From contig CAKSUQ010000001.1 in the NCBI GenBank assembly GCA_934502625.1, positions 62,001-126,000 on the forward strand: 64,000 nucleotides of DNA, written 5' to 3'. Origin of the DNA: an uncultured Gemmiger sp. Its GTDB lineage: Bacteria; Bacillota; Clostridia; Oscillospirales; Ruminococcaceae. The position numbers and the translations under genes are program-made. Below, in pieces: positions 21,450-30,818 of the stretch (the first letter of the stretch is position 1; every line of letters starts with the position of its first letter). Under the pieces are notes generated by a model. That model did not search any database. It was not told the origin of the DNA and saw nothing but the letters and a program-made list of their open reading frames with translations.

Positions 21450-23291
21450 TTACTCGACCGTTACGCTCTTGGCAAGGTTGCGCGGCTTATCGACGTCGAG
21501 ACCCTTGGCGCAGCTGACGTAGTAGGCCAGCAGCTGCAGCGGGATGACCGACAGGCTGGTGGCAAAGTGCGGGTCAGTCTTGGGCACATAAACGGTGAAG
21601 CCTGCGGTATCCTCGATGCTGTAGTTGCCGTAGGTCGTCAAGCCCATCAGGAACGCGCCGCGGCTCTTGACCTCGACCATGTTGGAGACGCTCTTCTCGA
21701 ACAGGTCGGGCTGGGTCAGGATGCCGACGACCAGCGTGCCCTTCTCGACGAGAGAGATGGGGCCGTGCTTCATCTCGCCCGCAGCGAACGCCTCAGAGTG
21801 GATGTAGCTGATCTCCTTGAACTTCAGGCTGCCCTCCAGCGCAACGGCGTAGTCAAGGCCGCGCCCGATGAAGAAGGCGTCCTTCGCGTTCGCATACTTG
21901 CTGGCGAACCACTGGATGCGCTCCTTGTCGGCGAGGGTCTTTTCAATCTTCTCCGGCAGGGCTTCCAGCTCGGTGACAAGGTGCTCGTACTGGCCGTCGG
22001 CCAAGGTGCCGCGCACACGGGCGAACTCGGTCGCCAGCAGGTAGCAGGCGGCCAGCTGGGTGCTGTAGGCTTTCGTGGTGGCGACGGAGATTTCCGGTCC
22101 TGCCCAGGTGTACATCGTGGCGTCGGCCTCGCGGGCGATGCTGGAGCCGACGACGTTCACGATGCCGACAGTGCGCACGCCGCGCTCCTTGCACAGGCGC
22201 AGGGCGGCCAGCGTGTCGGCCGTCTCTCCGCTTTGGCTGATAACGATGGCGAGGGAGTCCGGCTCCAGCACGGGGTCACGGTAGCGGAACTCGCTGGCGA
22301 CATCGACCTCCACAGGCAGACGCGCCAGGCTCTCGAAGACATAGCGGGCAGCCATGCCGACGTGATAGGCTGAGCCGCAGCCGATGATGTACAGGCGGCG
22401 GATCGCCTTGATGGCGTCCGCGTCAAGCGCCAGCTCGGACAGATCGATCTGGCCATCCTTCAAGCGCGGGGAGATCGTGTCGCGCACGGCGGCGGGCTGC
22501 TCGTAGATCTCCTTCATCATGAAGTGCTCGTAGCCGCCCTTTTCGGCTGCCTCGGCGTCCCATTCGATCGTGGTGGACTCGCGGGTGATGGGCTCCTTGT
22601 CGACGTTGAAGAACTCGATGGAGTCGGGCGTCAGGCGCGCGATCTCCATATTGTCAATGTAGTAGACGGTGCGAGTGTACTTGAGCAACGCGGGCACGTC
22701 GGAAGCGATGATTGCGCCGTCCTCGCACTTGCCGACGATCAGCGGGCTGTCCTTGCGCACGGCGTAGATGACGCCCGGCTCGTCGGCAAACAGCACGCCC
22801 AGCGCGTAGGAGCCGCGCACATGCAGCATCATGCGGGTGATGGCGTCCAGCGCGTTGCCAGCGGACTCGCCGGTGTAGTAGTAGTCGAGCAGCTGCGCGA
22901 CGACCTCTGTGTCGGTCTGGGAGATGAAGTCGAAGCCCTTGTTGATGAGACGTTCCTTGATCTCCTGATAGTTCTCAATGATGCCGTTGTGCACGACGGC
23001 GATCTTCTGATCGCGGGAATAATGAGGGTGCGCGTTGACGACAGACGGCTCGCCGTGGGTCGCCCAGCGGGTGTGGCCGATGCCGCAGCTGCCGGGCATG
23101 GCACTGCCGCCGTCGGTCATCTCGCTGAGAACCTTCAGGCGGCCTTTGGCCTTGACGATCTCGATTTTTCCGGCGGCGTTCTGCACGGCAACACCGGCGG
23201 AATCATAGCCGCGATATTCCAGCTTTGCCAGTCCGTCAAGAAGAATGGGCGCAGCCTGTGCCGCACCGGTAAATCCAACGATTCCACACAT
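21450..23291 (-). CDS. glmS: Glutamine-fructose-6-phosphate aminotransferase (isomerizing)
   Basis: GlmS makes glucosamine 6-phosphate, the first step to UDP-GlcNAc for wall and glycan. The 613-residue product has Cys2 as the N-terminal nucleophile (MCGIVGFTG), the glutaminase domain to about residue 240, and two SIS sugar-isomerase domains (SQSGETADTLAAL, then the second half). The end DKPRNLAKSVTVE is the conserved C-terminus. It has its own terminator. Many Firmicutes have a glmS ribozyme in the leader; I could not find one in the 150 bases upstream. Confidence 0.97.
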   Translation of the reverse strand: MCGIVGFTGAAQAAPILLDGLAKLEYRGYDSAGVAVQNAAGKIEIVKAKGRLKVLSEMTDGGSAMPGSCGIGHTRWATHGEPSVVNAHPHYSRDQKIAVVHNGIIENYQEIKERLINKGFDFISQTDTEVVAQLLDYYYTGESAGNALDAITRMMLHVRGSYALGVLFADEPGVIYAVRKDSPLIVGKCEDGAIIASDVPALLKYTRTVYYIDNMEIARLTPDSIEFFNVDKEPITRESTTIEWDAEAAEKGGYEHFMMKEIYEQPAAVRDTISPRLKDGQIDLSELALDADAIKAIRRLYIIGCGSAYHVGMAARYVFESLARLPVEVDVASEFRYRDPVLEPDSLAIVISQSGETADTLAALRLCKERGVRTVGIVNVVGSSIAREADATMYTWAGPEISVATTKAYSTQLAACYLLATEFARVRGTLADGQYEHLVTELEALPEKIEKTLADKERIQWFASKYANAKDAFFIGRGLDYAVALEGSLKFKEISYIHSEAFAAGEMKHGPISLVEKGTLVVGILTQPDLFEKSVSNMVEVKSRGAFLMGLTTYGNYSIEDTAGFTVYVPKTDPHFATSLSVIPLQLLAYYVSCAKGLDVDKPRNLAKSVTVE

Positions 23292-23649
23292 AACGGGTGT
23301 CCTCCCTTACTGTAACGGTAAGTTTCTATACTTCCCACTTCATCGGATAAAAGCAAAATACTTTTATAGTATATGCGATTTGCCGCAAAATGTCCATAGC
23401 TTTGCCAACATTTTGTTAAGGTGTGTGCCACACAAAAACAAAAACGGGCAGCCGTCAAGGGCTACGGCTGCCCGCTGCGCATTCTCCCTTTCCGGTTTCT
23501 TACACCATAGTAAAAACTTTCAAAAGCGTTCGCGCGTTTATTAGCATAGCATACTTTGCGAAGAATAGCAAGTGCAAAACGGATTTTAGCTGCACTTCCC
23601 TGCTGGTTGCAAAAGAAAGTTAAGTTATGCAGCCGGATTTCTGCTTTTC
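23292..23649 (-). other. 358-base intergenic region between sortase and glmS
   Basis: The stretch holds the glmS leader (23292-23440, with a possible -10 TATAAA near 23356-23361 but no clear -35) and a terminator with its own upstream promoter (23445-23571, listed separately). Another 75 bases next to the sortase stop show nothing recognisable. No coding frame with a ribosome site is seen apart from a six-codon frame (MRSGQP) overlapping the terminator stem. Confidence 0.5.
23445..23571 (-). ncRNA. Candidate short orphan transcript (promoter plus terminator)
   Basis: On the minus strand TTGCTA (23566-23571) and TATGCT (23543-23548) are 17 bases apart, and about 90 bases downstream lies a strong terminator: CGGGCAGCCGT / ACGGCTGCCCG (23445-23474) followed by TTTTTGTTTTTG. 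Nothing longer than six codons lies between. The terminator may also serve the sortase gene. The combination would produce an RNA of roughly 90-100 nt. No family is recognised. Confidence 0.4.
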
Positions 23650-24588
23650 TTAAGATCCCACGCGGTGCGCTACCACGACATAGCGGCCGTTGTCGGACGA
23701 ATACTCGCAGGTGGACAGCGTCAACAGCTGCTCGCCGTAAGTCGGGCGGATGCCGGTGTCGACGTCGCTGCGGGAAAGCACCTCGTCGACATAGGCGTTA
23801 TAGGTGTCCTCGTCCATATCGACGTACTGGTTGTAGACGAAGGACGTGTCATTGACGACGTCGATGGCAAACGCGCCGAACACCTCGTACTTGGCGTCGC
23901 CGTAGACGGTGTCAAACTCTATGTAAGGGTGTTCCTGATAGTAGGACGCCTTCTTGTACTCGGTCAGGCAGCCGAAGATCGTGCCGGTCTTCATGTTGTG
24001 GCCGTAGATGATGAAGTTGTCGCTCTGGTCGTTCGCACCGAGGGTGGTCTTCTCGTCGAGGTACGGCACGCCGTAGACACTGTAGTTTTTGTCAAAGTCG
24101 TGGCGCAGGTAGAAGTCCTTGTTGTCCGGCGCGTACATGACCGGGAAATCGAGGTTCGTGCCGTCAATCGAGATCCAGCCGATGAAGTCGGCGTTCTTGT
24201 CGCGCAGGGCGGCGAACTTGGCGCTGTTGGGGTTGACGTCCTCGCCGGTGGCGTCGGGCGCGGCAGTAGCCGATGTGTCGATCATCGACTGCAGATCGGC
24301 AAACTCGCTTTCGGTCTTTTTGTCGTCGATAAAGCGCTTGACAAGCAGCCCGGCGCTGACGAGGAAGATCGCGCCGAAGACGACCATCGCGATGGTGTAG
24401 CCAAGGCTTGCCTTCTGCTTTTTCTTTTTGGGGTGCTTTTTATGCGTGCGCTCCTCAAATTCCTCGTCATGATCCTGATCGTAGAATTCGGCGGGCTTTT
24501 CCTGCACGGGAATTTCCGGCAGAGTTGCGGTGCTGTAGGGGTTGGCGACGGGGCGCTGCGGTGCGTCGCTGCGGTGAATCTTAGCCAT
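23650..24588 (-). CDS. Class B sortase
   Basis: The start at 24588 (MAKIHRSDAPQRPVANPYST) follows ACAGGAGAACCGCT; an upstream in-frame ATG at 24693 has no such site and lies near the pheT terminator. The 312-residue protein has a charged cytoplasmic part (residues 1-85), one membrane helix (about 88-110) and the sortase domain. Catalytic residues are visible: His in YGHNMK, Cys in LLTLSTCEYSS and Arg in VVVAHR. Insertions and the order of strands fit class B. Such enzymes join NPxTN-type proteins or pilin-like substrates to the wall. No substrate gene is adjacent, so it probably acts on proteins encoded elsewhere. Confidence 0.9.
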   Translation of the reverse strand: MAKIHRSDAPQRPVANPYSTATLPEIPVQEKPAEFYDQDHDEEFEERTHKKHPKKKKQKASLGYTIAMVVFGAIFLVSAGLLVKRFIDDKKTESEFADLQSMIDTSATAAPDATGEDVNPNSAKFAALRDKNADFIGWISIDGTNLDFPVMYAPDNKDFYLRHDFDKNYSVYGVPYLDEKTTLGANDQSDNFIIYGHNMKTGTIFGCLTEYKKASYYQEHPYIEFDTVYGDAKYEVFGAFAIDVVNDTSFVYNQYVDMDEDTYNAYVDEVLSRSDVDTGIRPTYGEQLLTLSTCEYSSDNGRYVVVAHRVGS

Positions 24589-24673
24589 AGCGGTTCTCCT
24601 GTATCGGTTTCGGTAAAATCTCTTTTTACTATACGACGGTTCCAGTAAAAATGCAAGCGAAACAATACAAAAA

Positions 24674-24700
24674 ACGCCCGGCGCGGTGTGCACAGGGCGT
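24674..24700 (-). terminator. Terminator of pheST
   Basis: ACGCCC / GGGCGT with a GC-rich loop that can extend the pairing is followed by TTTTTTG on the minus strand, immediately after the pheT stop. Confidence 0.75.
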
Positions 24701-24712
24701 TTTTATGAAAAA

Positions 24713-27136
24713 TTACTCGCGGATCTCGATGCCGAGCTTGAATTTCAGGTTGCCAAGAATCTTCTTGACGAAGCGGTCGATCTCATCGGGGGTCAGGGGC
24801 TTGTCGCCGGACTGGAAGGACAGGCTGAACGCCATGCTCTTCTTGCCAGCACCGAGCTTTTCACCGCGGTAGATGTCGAACAGCTCGACCTTCGTCAGCT
24901 GCTTGCAGGCGCGCTGCATCTCGGTGACGAGGTTGCCGCACTCCATGCTCTCCGGTGCGACAAGTGCGAGGTCACGCTGCACGGGGGCAAACTCCGGGAT
25001 AGGCTGGTAGCGGATGGCGGCGGGTACGAGGGCGTGGAAGGCAACCCAGTCGATCTCGCCGAGATAAATGTTCAGGTTCGCGCGGCTGTCCTTGGGCAGC
25101 TTCAGCTCGCTGGTGACGTCGTTCGCCAGCTTGCCGAAGACGCCGACGCGCTCACCCTTGCACAGGATGTAAGCAGCAATGCCGGGGTGCAGCCAAGCGA
25201 CGTCGGTTGCACGCTCGACGGTTAGCTCGACGCCGAACGCCGCGCCGAAGCTCTCGACAGCGCCCTTGACGGCGAAGAAATCCTCATCCTTGCCCCACGC
25301 GGCGAAGCCCAGATGCAGGCGCTCCTCCGGCAGCTCGGTGACGGGCTGCTGCTTCGGGATATAGATGTTGGACAGTTCGAACAGACGGCCTTCGGCATTG
25401 CCCTTGCGCAGGTTGTCGACGACAACGTTCAGCAGGGACGGTGCCAGCAGCGAACGCATGATCGTCAGGTGCGAGGAGATCGGGTTCAGGATGCGAATGA
25501 CATTGCGCTCCGGCGCGTCGGCGGCGATGTGGAGCATGTCGAGGTCGGCGTCGGCGTAGAAGGCCAGCGTTTCAGCCTCGTAGAAGCCCTGTGCGCACAT
25601 CGTGCGCTTGGCCTTGGCCTGCGCCTTCTGCTCGGCGGTCAGGCCGCCGGTGGTGACGGTGGCAGCCTTCAGGAAGGTGGGCACGATGTGGTCGTAGCCG
25701 TACTCGCGGATGACCTCCTCGGCGAGGTCAGGCTCACCGACCTCGATGTCCTCGCGCCAGCGGGGCGCAACGACCTGCATCGTGTCGCCGTCGGCTTCGA
25801 GCTTTACCTCGAACTGCAGGCGGTTCAGGATGTCGAGGATGGCGTCGGTGGGCACCGTGATGCCCAAGATCGCGTTGATGCCGCTGATCTTGGCTGTGAA
25901 ATGCTTGCCCTCGCGCGGGGCACCGGCGGAGCAGTCAAAGTGGGTAGAGGTAACCTCGCCGCAGCCCAATTCCTGAATCAGGTGCAGCGCACGCGCCATG
26001 CCCAGCTCGGTCGTGTACTCAGAGATGCCCTTCTCGTAGTGGCTTGAAGCGTCGGTGTTCTGGCCGAGGCCGCGGGCGGTCTTGCGGATGTTGTCACGGG
26101 CGAACTTAGCGCTCTCGAAGAGCAGTTGGGTCGTGGTATCCTTGATTTCGCTGTTCAAACCGCCCATGACGCCTGCCAGCGCGACGGGCTTGGAGCCGTC
26201 GCAGATGACGAGGTTGTTCGGCGTCAGGGTGAATTCCTTCTCGTCAAGGGTCGTGATCTTCTCGCCGTCCTTGGCGCGGCGGACGAGGATCTGGCAGCTT
26301 TCCAGCGTATCCATGTCGAAAGCGTGCATGGGCTGGCCGATTTCCAGCATGACGTAGTTCGTGATGTCGACGACGTTGGAGATGCTGCGCAGGCCGCAGA
26401 GTGCCAGCTGACGCTTCATCCAGCGCGGGGATTCGCCCGGCGTGATGTTGCGGACATAGTGTCCGATGTAGCGCGGGCACAGGTCAGTGGCCTCAACGCT
26501 GATGGAGAGGCGCGGGTCAACGTAGTCGCTGACCGTGTAGTCGGCGGCGGGCATCTTCAGGGGCTTGTTCAACACCGCCGCGACCTCGCGCGCAATGCCG
26601 AGAACGCTCTGGCAGTCGGCGCGGTTGGCGGTGATGGAGATGTCGAAGATGTAGTCGTCAAGGCCGACGACCTCCTGAATCGGCGTGCCGGGGACGGTGT
26701 CCTTCGGCAGGTCGAGCAGGCCGTAGACTTCTGCGCCGGGGTACAGGTCGTCATTCAGACCCAACTCCTCACCGCTGCACAGCATGCCGTTGGACTCGAC
26801 GCCCATCAGCGGCTTTGCCTTGATCTTGATGCCGCCGGGCAGCGTTGAGCCATCGAGGGCGGCGGCGGTGTGCATACCGGCGTAGACATTGGGCGCGCCG
26901 GTGGAGATCTGAATATCATGGCCGTAGTCGCCGCAGTCAACCTTGCAGATGTGCAGGTGGGTGCCCTCCTGCGGGGTACACTCGGTCACGACACCGACGA
27001 CAACCTTGGAAATCTCGCCGCCGAGGTCGATAAGTTCCTCGACCTCAAAGCCGCAGCCGAAGAGCTTATCCTCCAGTTCCTGCGCGGTGACGTCGATGTC
27101 AACATATTGCTTTAACCAGCTGAACGGTACTTTCAT
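24713..27136 (-). CDS. pheT: Phenylalanyl-tRNA synthetase beta subunit
   Basis: PheT forms the alpha2-beta2 enzyme with PheS and carries the editing site and tRNA-binding domains. The 807-residue product begins MKVPFSWLKQYVDI and contains in order the EMAP-like tRNA-binding domain (about 40-150, VVGVVTECTPQEG), the B3/B4 editing domain (residues 210-370, with HAFDMDTL), B5, a catalytic-like core, and the FDX-ACB anticodon-binding domain at the end (QRDLALVAPES to LKFKLGIEIRE). The length is normal. It follows pheS after 19 bases and shares its T-box-controlled transcript. Confidence 0.97.
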   Translation of the reverse strand: MKVPFSWLKQYVDIDVTAQELEDKLFGCGFEVEELIDLGGEISKVVVGVVTECTPQEGTHLHICKVDCGDYGHDIQISTGAPNVYAGMHTAAALDGSTLPGGIKIKAKPLMGVESNGMLCSGEELGLNDDLYPGAEVYGLLDLPKDTVPGTPIQEVVGLDDYIFDISITANRADCQSVLGIAREVAAVLNKPLKMPAADYTVSDYVDPRLSISVEATDLCPRYIGHYVRNITPGESPRWMKRQLALCGLRSISNVVDITNYVMLEIGQPMHAFDMDTLESCQILVRRAKDGEKITTLDEKEFTLTPNNLVICDGSKPVALAGVMGGLNSEIKDTTTQLLFESAKFARDNIRKTARGLGQNTDASSHYEKGISEYTTELGMARALHLIQELGCGEVTSTHFDCSAGAPREGKHFTAKISGINAILGITVPTDAILDILNRLQFEVKLEADGDTMQVVAPRWREDIEVGEPDLAEEVIREYGYDHIVPTFLKAATVTTGGLTAEQKAQAKAKRTMCAQGFYEAETLAFYADADLDMLHIAADAPERNVIRILNPISSHLTIMRSLLAPSLLNVVVDNLRKGNAEGRLFELSNIYIPKQQPVTELPEERLHLGFAAWGKDEDFFAVKGAVESFGAAFGVELTVERATDVAWLHPGIAAYILCKGERVGVFGKLANDVTSELKLPKDSRANLNIYLGEIDWVAFHALVPAAIRYQPIPEFAPVQRDLALVAPESMECGNLVTEMQRACKQLTKVELFDIYRGEKLGAGKKSMAFSLSFQSGDKPLTPDEIDRFVKKILGNLKFKLGIEIRE

Positions 27137-27155
27137 ACTCTGAACTCCTCCCCTG

Positions 27156-28178
27156 TCAATCCTCGAACTGCTTCAAGAAGCGCAGATCGTTTTCAAACAT
27201 CAAGCCGATGTTATTGATGCCGTATTTCAGCATGGCGATACGCTCGATGCCGATGCCGAATGCGAAGCCGGAGTAGACGTTGGGATCGATGCCGCAGTTT
27301 TCCAGCACACTGTGGTGCACGACGCCTGCGCCGAGGACTTCGATCCAGCCGGTGTGCTTGCACAGCGGGCAGCCCTTGCCGCCGCACTCGAAGCAGGAGA
27401 CGTCGACCTCGACGCTGGGCTCGGTGAACGGGAAGTAGGAAGGACGCAGGCGGGTCTTGACGTCCGCGCCGAACAGAGCCTGCACGAACTTATCCAGCAT
27501 GCCCTGCAGGTCGCAGAGCGTGATGCCCTTGTCGACGACGAGGCCTTCCATCTGGTGAAACATCGGGGAGTGGGTCGCGTCGGAGTCGGAACGGAACACG
27601 CGGCCGGGCACCAGCACCTTGATGGGGGGCTTTTCCATGTCCATGACGCGAATCTGGCCGCCGCTGGTCTGGGTGCGCAGCACGATGTCGTCGGCGACAT
27701 AGAACGTATCCTGCATGTCGCGGGCGGGGTGATTCTTCGGCACGTTCAGACGGGTGAAGTTGTGGTCGTCGTCTTCGATTTCGGGGCCTTCGTAAATTTC
27801 AAAGCCCATCCCGGCAAAGACGTCGATGATCTCGTTCTTGACGAGGGTGATGGGGTGCAGGCTGCCGGTCTTGCGGATCTTCGCGGGCATCGTGATGTCG
27901 ACGGTCTCGGCAGCATTGCGTGCCTCCAAGGCGGCCTTCTCGACCTGCTCAGACAGGGTCTGGTACTGTGCCTCTGCCCACTGCTTGAACTCGTTGATGG
28001 TCTTGCCGACGGCGGGACGCTCCTCCTTGGGAACGTCGCGCAGGCTCTTCGTCAGGCCTGCGACCTCGCCGTTCTTGCTCAGGTACTTCTGCCAGAAGTC
28101 CGAAAGCTGGGCTTTGTCGGTGACGGCTGCGCCGGCCTGCTCAATGGCAGTGCGCAGTTCTTTGATTTTTTCTTCCAT
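27156..28178 (-). CDS. pheS: Phenylalanyl-tRNA synthetase alpha subunit
   Basis: The start at 28178 ([20 protein letters not shown]) follows AGAGGTGTACT; the longer frame to 28211 would begin in the terminator of the leader. The 340-residue product has the N-terminal coiled coil (about 1-90) and the class II catalytic core: motif 2 region [20 protein letters not shown] and motif 3 [15 protein letters not shown] cysteine set ([12 protein letters not shown]) near residue 260 marks the subgroup with a zinc site. Expression should rise when tRNA-Phe is uncharged, through the T-box. Confidence 0.97.
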   Translation of the reverse strand: MEEKIKELRTAIEQAGAAVTDKAQLSDFWQKYLSKNGEVAGLTKSLRDVPKEERPAVGKTINEFKQWAEAQYQTLSEQVEKAALEARNAAETVDITMPAKIRKTGSLHPITLVKNEIIDVFAGMGFEIYEGPEIEDDDHNFTRLNVPKNHPARDMQDTFYVADDIVLRTQTSGGQIRVMDMEKPPIKVLVPGRVFRSDSDATHSPMFHQMEGLVVDKGITLCDLQGMLDKFVQALFGADVKTRLRPSYFPFTEPSVEVDVSCFECGGKGCPLCKHTGWIEVLGAGVVHHSVLENCGIDPNVYSGFAFGIGIERIAMLKYGINNIGLMFENDLRFLKQFED

Positions 28179-28217
28179 AGTACACCTCTGCTTGATGCGG
28201 GAAAAAGCCAAAACAAA

Positions 28218-28496
28218 AAGGCTTCGTCCCTGTCGATAATCAGGGACGAAGCCTTGTAACTACAATTCTCCGCGGTACCACCCGTGTTCCGCCTTGAAAA
28301 AAAGCGGCACTCTTTGCTGCCGGTAACGGTGCAGAGCCGTTGCGCACTACTCAGCCTTGGCCTTTCCCGCGCACCACTCAGGAGCGAACTTCCCCGCAGA
28401 GGCTTTACAGGCGGCTTGCAGCCGGTGACCGCCCTCTCTTGCCTAAAACGCTCTGCGCATACTTTCTCCGTCGCTGTGTTTTGCGAATACTAATCT
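28218..28496 (-). promoter_or_regulatory. T-box leader of pheST (Phe specifier)
   Basis: On the minus strand the hallmark T-box sequence GGGTGGTACCGCGG lies at about 28270-28285, followed by a 14-bp terminator stem (GGCTTCGTCCCTGA/...CAGGGACGAAGCC, 28220-28253) with TTTTTG. A candidate UUC (Phe) specifier is in GAAGTTCGCTCC at 28386-28388, within the 3' side of stem I. Uncharged tRNA-Phe would pair with the specifier and, by its CCA end, with the T-box bulge, preventing termination. Confidence 0.9.
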
Positions 28497-28525
28497 AGTA
28501 TAGCGCGAATCTTTCCGGCTGTCAA
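28497..28525 (-). promoter_or_regulatory. Promoter of the pheST T-box transcript
   Basis: TTGACA (28520-28525) and TATACT (28497-28502) are 17 bases apart on the minus strand. The -35 contains the TGA stop codon of manC (28522-28524), so the two units overlap by design or drift. Confidence 0.85.
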
Positions 28526-29838
28526 GCCTGCGGCAAGGGATACTTCTGCTTATCCTCGACGCTGATGGCTTCGCCCAGCTGCACCTCGATGATCTTCAGC
28601 TCGGTATCAGCGAAGATCGTGTGCTTGCAGCCTGCTTTCATCGTCAGGATGTCTCCTGCCTTGACGGGCTTCGTCTCGCCGTCCAGAACGGCGTGCCCTG
28701 TGCCGGAGATGATCGTCCAGACCTCGTCGCGGTTCTCGTGGCTGTGGTAGTTCATGCCGTGGCCGGGGTTGAGGGTGATTTTGATCGTCAGGCTTGCATC
28801 CTCGACATCCAGCACACGGAAGGAGCCCCACGACTTTTCGGCAAACATGATCTGCTGGTGGATGTTGTCGACATAGGGCTTGATATAGCTGGACTGCTCC
28901 TTGTCGGAGACGAGAATGCCCTCCGGGCTGGCCGAGACGACGACATCCTTCAGCCCCATGCAGAGCACCGGCACGTCCAGCTCGTTCAGCACGTGGACGT
29001 TCTGACAGGTCTCGTTCAGCATGGCTTTGCCGATGCTCGGCTCCTCCATCGCCTCGGTCAGGGTGTTCCACGTACCCATGTCTTTCCACTGCCCGGCAAA
29101 GCGCATGACTTGGATCTTCGGCTCGTTCTCAACGACCGCGTAATCGAAGCTGATCTTTTTCAGCGTCTCGTACTTGTTGAACAGGTCTTGATAGTCGGCG
29201 AAATCAATGAGCTCGTGCGCCTTGGCGAGCACATAGCCCAGCCTGTAGGCAAAGACACCGCCGTTCCAGAGTGCGCCTTGCGTGATATACTTTTCAGCGG
29301 TGGCCGTGTCGGGCTTTTCCTTGAAGGTTTTGACCGGGCTGACGGCGTCGGCGCTCTGCGGGATGATGTAGCCGTACTTCTCGCTGGGATAGGTCGGCTC
29401 GATGCCCATGAGCGAGAGGTTCGCGTTCCCCTGCTCGGCCAAATCGGACAGAGTTTTCAGTGCGGCGAAATAGTCGTTGTTGACGTAGGGGTCGACCGGA
29501 CAGACGACGACAGCGTCGTCAAGACCGACACCCATGACATTGTGCAGGTAGGCCGTTGCCAGCGCGATGGCCGGGAATGTGTCGCGGCGGCACGGCTCGA
29601 CGCAGACGCCCACCGAATTGCCCAGCTGGTTATGGATGGACGACACCTGCGTCTTGCTGGTGGCGATCGTCACGTTGGCGTCAGCGTCGACCTCCTTGAT
29701 CTGGCGGTAGACGCGCTGCACCATTGACTCGTAGCCGTCAGCGGTCTTGAAGATTTTGATGAACTGCTTGGAACGGATGTCGTTCGACAGCGGCCACAGG
29801 CGCTTGCCGGAGCCGCCGGACAGCAGGATGATATTCAT
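28522..29838 (-). CDS. manC: Mannose-1-phosphate guanylyltransferase with C-terminal cupin
   Basis: The 438-residue protein joins GTP and mannose 1-phosphate to GDP-mannose. The nucleotidyltransferase signature LLSGGSGKRLWPLSNDIRSK is at the N-terminus, and FKEKPD and WNGGVFAYR follow. The C-terminal 110 residues are a cupin (HSHENRDEVWTIISGTGHAV) as in type II mannose-6-phosphate isomerases, so it may be bifunctional. It is the last gene of gmd-fcl-manC, 11 bases after fcl, which uses the GDP-mannose to make GDP-L-fucose. No terminator is seen between manC and the pheST promoter. Confidence 0.93.
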   Translation of the reverse strand: MNIILLSGGSGKRLWPLSNDIRSKQFIKIFKTADGYESMVQRVYRQIKEVDADANVTIATSKTQVSSIHNQLGNSVGVCVEPCRRDTFPAIALATAYLHNVMGVGLDDAVVVCPVDPYVNNDYFAALKTLSDLAEQGNANLSLMGIEPTYPSEKYGYIIPQSADAVSPVKTFKEKPDTATAEKYITQGALWNGGVFAYRLGYVLAKAHELIDFADYQDLFNKYETLKKISFDYAVVENEPKIQVMRFAGQWKDMGTWNTLTEAMEEPSIGKAMLNETCQNVHVLNELDVPVLCMGLKDVVVSASPEGILVSDKEQSSYIKPYVDNIHQQIMFAEKSWGSFRVLDVEDASLTIKITLNPGHGMNYHSHENRDEVWTIISGTGHAVLDGETKPVKAGDILTMKAGCKHTIFADTELKIIEVQLGEAISVEDKQKYPLPQA

Positions 29839-29849
29839 GGCGTTTCCTT

Positions 29850-30794
29850 TCAGCGCTCGGCGCGCATCGGGTTATTCAGGAAGTCCTCATAGGACAGGCG
29901 CAGGCCGTCCTCCAGCTCGGTTTTGTACGTCCAGCCGAGCTTTGTTGCCTTGCTGACATCCAGCAGCTTGCGGGGTGTTCCGTTGGGCTTCGAGGTATCC
30001 CACTCGATCTTACCGGTGTAGCCCACGACCTTGGCGACCAGCTCGGTCAGCTCTTTGATCGTCAGCTCCTTACCGGTACCCGCGTTGACGGTCTCGTTGC
30101 CGGAGTAGTGGTTCATCAGGAAAACGCAGAGGTTCGCGAGGTCGTCGACGTACAAAAACTCTCGCAGCGGGCTGCCGTCGCCCCAGCAGGTGACGGTGTC
30201 GACGCCGTTGACCTTCGCCTCGTGGAAGCGGCGGATCAGCGCCGGGACGACATGGCTGTGGGTCGGGTGGTAGTTATCGTTGGGGCCGTAGAGGTTCGTC
30301 GGCATGACGCTGATGTAATCGGTGCCGTACTGGCGGTTTAAGAATTCGCAATATTTCAGGCCGCTGATTTTCGCCAGCGCGTAGGCCTCGTTCGTCTTTT
30401 CCAGTTCCGAGGTCAGCAGGCAGCTTTCCTGCATCGGCTGGGGCGCCATGCGGGGGTAAATGCAGGAGGAGCCCAAAAATTCCAGCTTCTTGCAGCCGTT
30501 CTGCCATGCCGAGTGGATGACGTTCATTTCCAGCGTCATATTGAACCACATGAAATCAGCCAGCGCCTCCTGATTGGCGACGATGCCGCCGACCTTGGCC
30601 GCCGCGAGGAAGACATAGTCGGGCTTTTCCTCGGCAAAGAATTTTTCGACGTCCGCCTGACGGCAGAGGTCAAGCTCTTTGTGGGTGCGGGTGATGATAT
30701 TCGTGTAGCCTTGGCGCTGCAGCTCACGCACGATGGCAGAGCCCACCATGCCGCGATGACCGGCCACATAGATTTTTGCATTCTTTTCCATCAT
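29850..30794 (-). CDS. fcl: GDP-L-fucose synthase
   Basis: This NADPH-dependent epimerase-reductase turns GDP-4-keto-6-deoxy-mannose into GDP-L-fucose. The 314-residue product has the Rossmann loop VAGHRGMVGSAI, the SSCIYP motif with the catalytic Ser, the YALAKISGLKYCE active-site Tyr-Lys pair, and MPTNLYGPNDNYHP. The start is one of two adjacent ATGs (30794 or 30791) after AGAAGG; the first is taken. It lies between gmd (24 bases upstream) and manC. Confidence 0.95.
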   Translation of the reverse strand: MMEKNAKIYVAGHRGMVGSAIVRELQRQGYTNIITRTHKELDLCRQADVEKFFAEEKPDYVFLAAAKVGGIVANQEALADFMWFNMTLEMNVIHSAWQNGCKKLEFLGSSCIYPRMAPQPMQESCLLTSELEKTNEAYALAKISGLKYCEFLNRQYGTDYISVMPTNLYGPNDNYHPTHSHVVPALIRRFHEAKVNGVDTVTCWGDGSPLREFLYVDDLANLCVFLMNHYSGNETVNAGTGKELTIKELTELVAKVVGYTGKIEWDTSKPNGTPRKLLDVSKATKLGWTYKTELEDGLRLSYEDFLNNPMRAER

Positions 30795-30818
30795 GATTGG
30801 TACCTTCTTTTGATGAAA

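Noticed and set aside
23292..23440. glmS ribozyme
   Set aside because: Looked for in the leader of glmS; the leader is only about 150 bases after a terminator and the conserved core could not be found.
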